Shown here: one piece after another, positions 8,201-12,324 of the stretch | Numbering within the stretch: position 1 is the stretch's first letter | Layout: the number at the start of each line of letters is the position of its first letter | NCBI GenBank assembly: GCA_036939355.1 | Contig: JALLAP010000697.1 | Coordinates: 1 to 12,324, forward strand | DNA: 12,324 nt | Direction of reading: 5' to 3' | Source of the DNA: Thalassiosira profunda | Taxonomy: Eukaryota; Bacillariophyta; Thalassiosirophyceae; Thalassiosirales; Thalassiosiraceae | The notes under the pieces: generated by a model | Seen by the model: only the letters and a program-made list of their open reading frames with translations | What the model was told of the DNA's origin: nothing | Databases searched by the model: none | Program-made: the position numbers and the translations under genes

Positions 8201-9786
8201 CGACAACAAGATCCCCATGTTCCGCTACCCGGGCTTCGTCGAGGGCATCCTCGCCGTCATCCGGACCGACGCCGCCGAGGCCCGGACCAAGGCGTGCTCG
8301 ATTTTGTGGAGCTTCGCGGCCGAGATGAAGAACCAGGTGCCGGTCGTGCGACGGGGGGACATACTGCCCGCATTGGTGGCCGTGGCAAGGGAGGACGGCA
8401 CGACCGAGGCGCGGTTCAAGTGCGTCGCCGCGTTGACCCTGTTGGCCGAGAGCCCGGAGAACGCCGTGCCATTGCTCGAGGCGGGGAGCCTCGAGCCGTT
8501 GATGACCGTGCTCCAGGAGGCGGGGCCGGATCCCACCCAGTGGCGCGGGCAGACGGCGAGCTGGTGCGTCGGCTTCCTGATGAACATGGCGCAGTGCGAC
8601 GATGTGGTGCCGGCGCTGTTAAGGGAGGGCATCGTCGACTTGCTCGCGCCGCTGCTGAGCTTGGACCACTACCAGAGTCTCAAGGCCGCCATGGCGGTGA
8701 CCTTCGTGTGCCAGTACGACACCGGCGACAAGACGTACAATTTGCTGCGGCAGACGGAGAACGTCATTCCCAAGATTGTGGGATTGCTCCACAACACCTT
8801 GTCGGGACGCGGGGGCAGCGGGTACAAGTACGGCGTGTTCACCCTGCGGTCCAGCGTCGGCTGCATCGCGTCGTTGGCCGCGGGGCCCGACTTCATGAAG
8901 GAGCGCATCGCGACGGACCCCGTCTTCGAGAGCCTCCTCAAGGTGGTGGAGGACTTCTGCGTCGACGGCGGCACGCCCGGCGCCATCGTGGGAGGGGGCA
9001 AGGACGACGCCCGCAGCGTCACCCTCGCCGTGCGCGCCCTGGGCATGTTGGTGGGGCATTTGATCCCCGAGCCGGGATGCGCCGCCATGCCCTTTGGCCC
9101 CGCGATGGACGACCAGCTCATTATTGCCCTGCGATCNCCCCGAGCCGGGATGCGCCGCCATGCCCTTTGGCCCCGCGATGGACGACCAGCTCATTATTGC
9201 CCTGCGATCGTTCGAGGAGAGCTCTCACCCGGAGATTGGCGACGCCACCAAGCAGATGGCGCACCAGGCGCGCATTCGCGTGGAGGGCGGCAAGGATCTG
9301 GGCCGCGGAAAGAGCGGCAGCGTCTCCAGCGAGTCCCACCCGGACGACCTCAGCGATGATGGGGGCGGAATCGCGCTGGGACTGGCGCGGAGGTTCTTCC
9401 CCTTCCCGTGCGGAATGAACCTGCACGTGCCGTCCGACCCGGCCCCCGCGCCGCCGGCCTTGCCCGCCCCGCCCAAGGATGACACTGCCATGGACGTTTC
9501 GGACGATGCGGCCACCGTGGACGACAGCGAGAAGGTGCGCTCCCCGGCCGTGCGGACGTTCCTGCTCACCGACGCCACCACTGGCCGTCGCTATTGCGTC
9601 CCGTGCGATCCCGCCGGCGGACGGCAGTTCAACGACCGCCGCGTCTGGTGCTTCCGCCGCGGGAGGTGGTGCGAGGGAGACGAGAGGCCCGATGCCAACT
9701 TTCAGTGGAGCGACGAGCTGCAGGCAGCGTACATGGCCGCGCTCGGTGGCAACGGGGGGAACGGCAACATCTCCGAGGAGTCGTGA
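5207..9786 (+). CDS. Large armadillo-repeat protein, split by two assembly artefacts
   Basis: Read as given, the frame breaks twice, at N 7934 and N 9137. Each N sits between exact 72-base copies, and removing 73 bases at each joint restores one frame of 1477 codons plus stop. Residue numbers below refer to that model. Residues 1-600 are low-complexity, rich in Ala, Pro, Ser and Gly with acidic patches and many Ser-Pro sites, so probably disordered. Residues 607-1330 hold helical armadillo-type repeats, e.g. 'LHACIAIMNLS' near 792, 'IKACSALSNLAIGYDNKIPM' and 'TKACSILWSFAAEMKNQVP'. Such repeats form a superhelical protein-binding surface. A short C-terminal module at 1400-1464 has Cys1415, 1418, 1433 and 1440 with Trp1432, 1439 and 1452. 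The ATG at 5207 follows an in-frame TAG (5198-5200) and has G at -3 and +4. There is no signal peptide, membrane segment or intron. Codon use is far more GC-rich than in the neighbours. It is probably a cytosolic scaffold; the partner is unknown. The sequence at each joint may hide missing bases. Confidence 0.8.
7862..8006. other. Assembly joint 1: exact 72-base duplicate around one N
   Basis: Bases 7862-7933 and 7935-8006 are identical over 72 bases and flank a single N at 7934. The duplicate encodes the same ARM-repeat residues twice in shifted frames. Dropping the N and one copy restores the reading frame. This is the pattern of two contig ends that overlap but were joined as if across a gap, not a biological repeat. 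Confidence 0.92.
9065..9209. other. Assembly joint 2: exact 72-base duplicate around one N
   Basis: Bases 9065-9136 and 9138-9209 are identical over 72 bases and flank a single N at 9137. The overlap has exactly the same length as joint 1, as expected from a fixed k-mer overlap in the assembler. Removing 73 bases puts the C-terminal part of the ARM protein back in frame. Confidence 0.92.
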
Positions 9787-9954
9787 AAGGCAAATAATAA
9801 CATACGATACTAAAGCTTAGAGACATTGAACGTCTACAACTTCTCTTTGATTCGCACCCCATCGCTCGTTCGTTTGCGCTGAATCCTCCTCTAGCTTTTT
9901 GTAGTACTGTAATCAACCCAAGAGCCACTTCGACTTGAGTTACATTGCACCGAA
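9787..9954. other. Convergent intergenic region between the ARM and MYND genes
   Basis: These 168 bases hold the 3' ends of two convergent genes. They are much more AT-rich than the ARM coding region. AATAAT directly after the ARM stop (9793-9798) is a possible variant poly(A) signal, but it lies very close to the stop. No canonical AATAAA was seen for the MYND gene on the minus strand. Confidence 0.4.
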
Positions 9955-12060
9955 TCACTCATCACATGTCTCTTTTGATAGTCTCGCCAGTAGAATTTTG
10001 TACCACTCCTGGAAATACAGGCCAAAAGCACCATTCAATTCGGGCTGAAGTATATGAGCCGTGGTCCATTCCTTCTCGAAATTGGCTTGGGCATCTCTCC
10101 ACGCATGCGGGTAGCCCCTGACAAGAGAGATGAAAGGACCGTCCGCCACACTCGTTGCACTATGAAAAGCATGGATGAGAATAGGGAGGCACTCCTGGCA
10201 CTCATCTGATTTGTACTTCTCCAAAGCTTGAAGCAAGCGATCGTTTTTCTCCACAACACCACTCGCACTAGCATCTGCCAACCCCAACACTGAAATTGCG
10301 GGGGATCCAACAAAGCGTATGACAACGAAGCAGTCGAGGATATGTTTCTCTTGGAGAGTTGCTTGTGCGAGGATGTTCAATTCATTCTCGCGCAACAGTT
10401 TGTCCACAGCAGAATTGATATTCTCCAGCAGAGCCTCCTCTCGCTTTGCAGCCTTGCCACACAACATGACTTCATCAGCAGTGTCCGCCAAGGACACGTC
10501 GGTTGTGCACGTATATTGATGGAGCCCGTCTTTCCAGTCAATGGCTTGGCACCGTTTGCTGCAATACACCGCTCTGCATGCAGTGCATCTCATGATATCA
10601 CACTTTGCGAGGAGTCTATCGCAACAGCGGCAGCAGCTACTGACGACACCATCTTTGAGTGAAACGATCATTTTCACCAACCGCAAAAGGCACTGGCACT
10701 CTTCGTTGCCCGTAGATAGTGCGCGTTCTGCTTTATCAATTGCCTCCCGGATTCGTTTGAGTCGGTTCGTCACAGCCTTCGATGTTTTCATCATCACAGA
10801 GGCAGCAAATGCGCCCTCAAAAAGCAATCGCAGAGGATCAAATATCTGCTCCGTCAACCCTTCTTTGGTGCAAGGTACATGTTGCATTACGTCTAAGAGC
10901 TCGAGAAGCGCTTCAAACAGGCCCTGATCAACGGCAAAAGCAAAACTGTTGTCACTGGGCACTGGATTTTCTCCCACAAGCGGGACGAGCATAGCAACCA
11001 TTGCACATGTGGCCTTCGCTGCAACGGCAAGGTCGATCGCCTCGTGCGCAAAGTCGATTCCCTCTGCTGACTTCAGCACCCCAGAAATGACATCCCTATC
11101 GACGCACACGTTCACCAACTTTGGGAGCCACGATATTGCTCCCATTTTGTTGTCGGGATTGCTTGATCGAAGCCAATCAACGAGGCCCAACACAAAAGGA
11201 CTGCTCTCCTTAGAGTACGATTTGTGCACGGTGGGTGTCAGGGCAATATGTCGGATACGGCGGGTTTCTCGCTCATCAAAGTAGATGTGGCAGCTGGACA
11301 CTTCCTTCCCGATATTGATTGCCCCTTCGAGGATCGACGCTGCTGTTTGGATGGTCCGATCAAGACAAACCCGCTGGTCACTGCGTTGCAGTTGTAGCCG
11401 CGCCGACTCCTGCACAATGTCTGGACGATGGGTGGGCCAAAACAACGCTTGCACTAGAAAGTCAACGCATCCCCTCTGGTTGAACAATATCTCCCCACCC
11501 CCGTCGGTCAGGCTGATGTTGTTGAGGAGGCGTGCAAAAGGAAAGACGGCAAGGTGCCAAAATTCCCGACTCCTAAAGAATGTCATTGAACTCGACCTCA
11601 TTGCACCGCAGAGCGGACCAATGTTGTTGGCTATTTGCAGGCGACAGCTATCAGCCTTGCCACTGGGCAAACAATTGCTCACGGTGATGTTCACGAGTAG
11701 TGTGAGCCAGTGGGTAGGATCGACAATTATGTCAGAAGCCACATCTTTCATCTGAACATTCTCCCGAATCCGAATGTCTGGAATCGACACCTTCCTGCAC
11801 TGGCTCAAACAACCGAGTACGATGTCAACGAGGCCCTCAGCAAATAGGCGCTCACGGAAGGCGTGCACGACGTGGCCCCCGACATTTGGGGCGCAAACTT
11901 GATACGCCGCAAATTGAATTGCTGCCTTTTCTCCCCTGCGCACGTCCTCGATGACAAGCAGCGGATCGGACGATGCGACGCTGTAACCACCCGAAGCAGC
12001 CACAGTGGCCGCCTTGGCTTCGCGCCGCTGTTTCCCCCGCTTTTTCTTCGACGAACCCAT
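9955..12060 (-). CDS. MYND zinc-finger protein
   Basis: Predicted 701-aa protein. The start chosen is the ATG at 12060 (MGSSKKKRGKQRREAK); the frame runs on a few codons upstream but has no ATG there. The basic N-terminus could be a nuclear or nucleolar signal. Residues 20-460 are mostly helical and resemble degenerate ARM/HEAT-like repeats by eye ('LLVNITVSN', 'ARLLNNISLTDGG'). The MYND finger is at 477-518: Cys477/480, Cys492/495, Cys500, Cys504, His514 and Cys518, with the typical 'YCSKRCQAIDW'. All eight zinc ligands are present. MYND fingers bind short proline-rich peptides in partner proteins. No SET domain is seen, so it is not a SMYD methyltransferase. Residues 519-701 are helical with no family I recognise. 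There is no intron, signal peptide or membrane segment. The gene is convergent with the ARM gene, and its base composition is close to 50% GC, unlike that gene. The role is unknown. Confidence 0.85.
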   Translation of the reverse strand: MGSSKKKRGKQRREAKAATVAASGGYSVASSDPLLVIEDVRRGEKAAIQFAAYQVCAPNVGGHVVHAFRERLFAEGLVDIVLGCLSQCRKVSIPDIRIRENVQMKDVASDIIVDPTHWLTLLVNITVSNCLPSGKADSCRLQIANNIGPLCGAMRSSSMTFFRSREFWHLAVFPFARLLNNISLTDGGGEILFNQRGCVDFLVQALFWPTHRPDIVQESARLQLQRSDQRVCLDRTIQTAASILEGAINIGKEVSSCHIYFDERETRRIRHIALTPTVHKSYSKESSPFVLGLVDWLRSSNPDNKMGAISWLPKLVNVCVDRDVISGVLKSAEGIDFAHEAIDLAVAAKATCAMVAMLVPLVGENPVPSDNSFAFAVDQGLFEALLELLDVMQHVPCTKEGLTEQIFDPLRLLFEGAFAASVMMKTSKAVTNRLKRIREAIDKAERALSTGNEECQCLLRLVKMIVSLKDGVVSSCCRCCDRLLAKCDIMRCTACRAVYCSKRCQAIDWKDGLHQYTCTTDVSLADTADEVMLCGKAAKREEALLENINSAVDKLLRENELNILAQATLQEKHILDCFVVIRFVGSPAISVLGLADASASGVVEKNDRLLQALEKYKSDECQECLPILIHAFHSATSVADGPFISLVRGYPHAWRDAQANFEKEWTTAHILQPELNGAFGLYFQEWYKILLARLSKETCDE

Positions 12061-12229
12061 CGCCTCTATCCCATCATCCCGTATCACCCACCCCCGACCG
12101 TCAGCGCGGCGGCCAGTTGCGGTTGCGTTGTTGTTCTGACGTTCGTTGTGAGCTGTCGAGGCTGTGCGGCTAGGTTACGTACGTACTATCTGGAGGTAGG
12201 GCGTAGGGCCCAAATCCGGATTGCTCGAA
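12061..12229. promoter_or_regulatory. Upstream region of the MYND gene
   Basis: These 169 bases precede the minus-strand MYND start and may be a shared divergent promoter if the candidate start at 12230 is real. A TACGTACGTAC run lies near 12176-12186. No TATA box or other clear element was identified. Confidence 0.3.
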
Positions 12230-12324
12230 GATGATGGCGGGCTCTCCGCCCTCTCTCGGCGGCTCGCGACCAACGGGCAAAGAGCTCACTCTTCTCGCGA
12301 GTTGTCGAGCAGAGCCGCAGCATC
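12230..12324 (+). CDS. Possible 5' end of a gene running off the window
   Basis: An ATG-ATG pair at 12230 opens a frame that has no stop before the window ends, about 31 codons (MMAGSPPSLGGSRPTGKELT...). An in-frame TAG at 12203-12205 precedes it, so this would be the first ATG. The base at -3 is A. The position and strand continue the alternating layout of the window. The peptide is too short to assign to a family, and a minus-strand frame is open over part of the same bases, so this is only a candidate. Confidence 0.25.

Noticed and set aside
5138..8218. A 1026-codon minus-strand open frame opposite the ARM gene
   Set aside because: Its product is an Arg/Gly/Val-rich low-complexity string with no family features. 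Strong G/C bias at third positions removes antisense stops, so long antisense frames are expected, and this one also runs through the N of joint 1. The plus-strand frame has clear armadillo repeats.
1..12324. A multi-gene defence, biosynthetic or mobile system
   Set aside because: The five genes belong to unrelated families with separate promoters and alternating strands. No integrase, transposase, terminal repeats or array was seen.

Overview
The window looks like nuclear DNA of a eukaryotic microalga, most likely a stramenopile and plausibly a centric diatom. This is an inference from protein types and gene structure; no marker gene settles it. The reasons are: intron-free genes of eukaryotic type with mitochondrial presequences; a GCK domain, ribonuclease-inhibitor-type leucine-rich repeats, armadillo repeats and a MYND zinc finger in one short stretch; a Lys/Arg-rich 'MGSSKKKRGKQRR' start on the MYND protein, of a style common in diatom predictions; compact spacing; and no bacterial operon features.

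Layout, left to right. (1) 95-1423 minus: mitochondrial isovaleryl-CoA dehydrogenase, complete, with an AATAAA signal just after it. (2) 1424-1966: shared divergent promoter region carrying a diverged tandem duplication. (3) 1967-3214 plus: a leucine-rich-repeat protein. (4) 3380-4321 minus: a GCK-domain protein with a twin CX9C cysteine pattern and a mitochondrial-type N-terminus. (5) 4322-5206: second divergent promoter region. (6) 5207-9786 plus: a very GC-rich gene for a large armadillo-repeat protein. It is broken only by two assembly artefacts, each a single N flanked by exact 72-base copies; collapsing both gives one open frame of 1477 codons plus stop. (7) 9955-12060 minus: a MYND zinc-finger protein. 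(8) 12230 to the window end, plus: a weak candidate for the 5' end of a further gene.

The five genes alternate strictly in strand (-,+,-,+,-). This gives divergent pairs with 543- and 885-base shared upstream regions and convergent pairs with 165- and 168-base gaps. IVD and the GCK protein probably both act in mitochondria. The LRR, ARM and MYND proteins look like protein-interaction scaffolds of unknown partner. Nothing shows that the five genes form one pathway. I see no mobile element, CRISPR array, tRNA or rRNA, and no convincing new multi-gene system. The most useful points are the two assembly joints, the cysteine architecture of the GCK protein, the conserved-looking C-terminal Cys/Trp module of the ARM protein, and the duplicated leader of the IVD gene.
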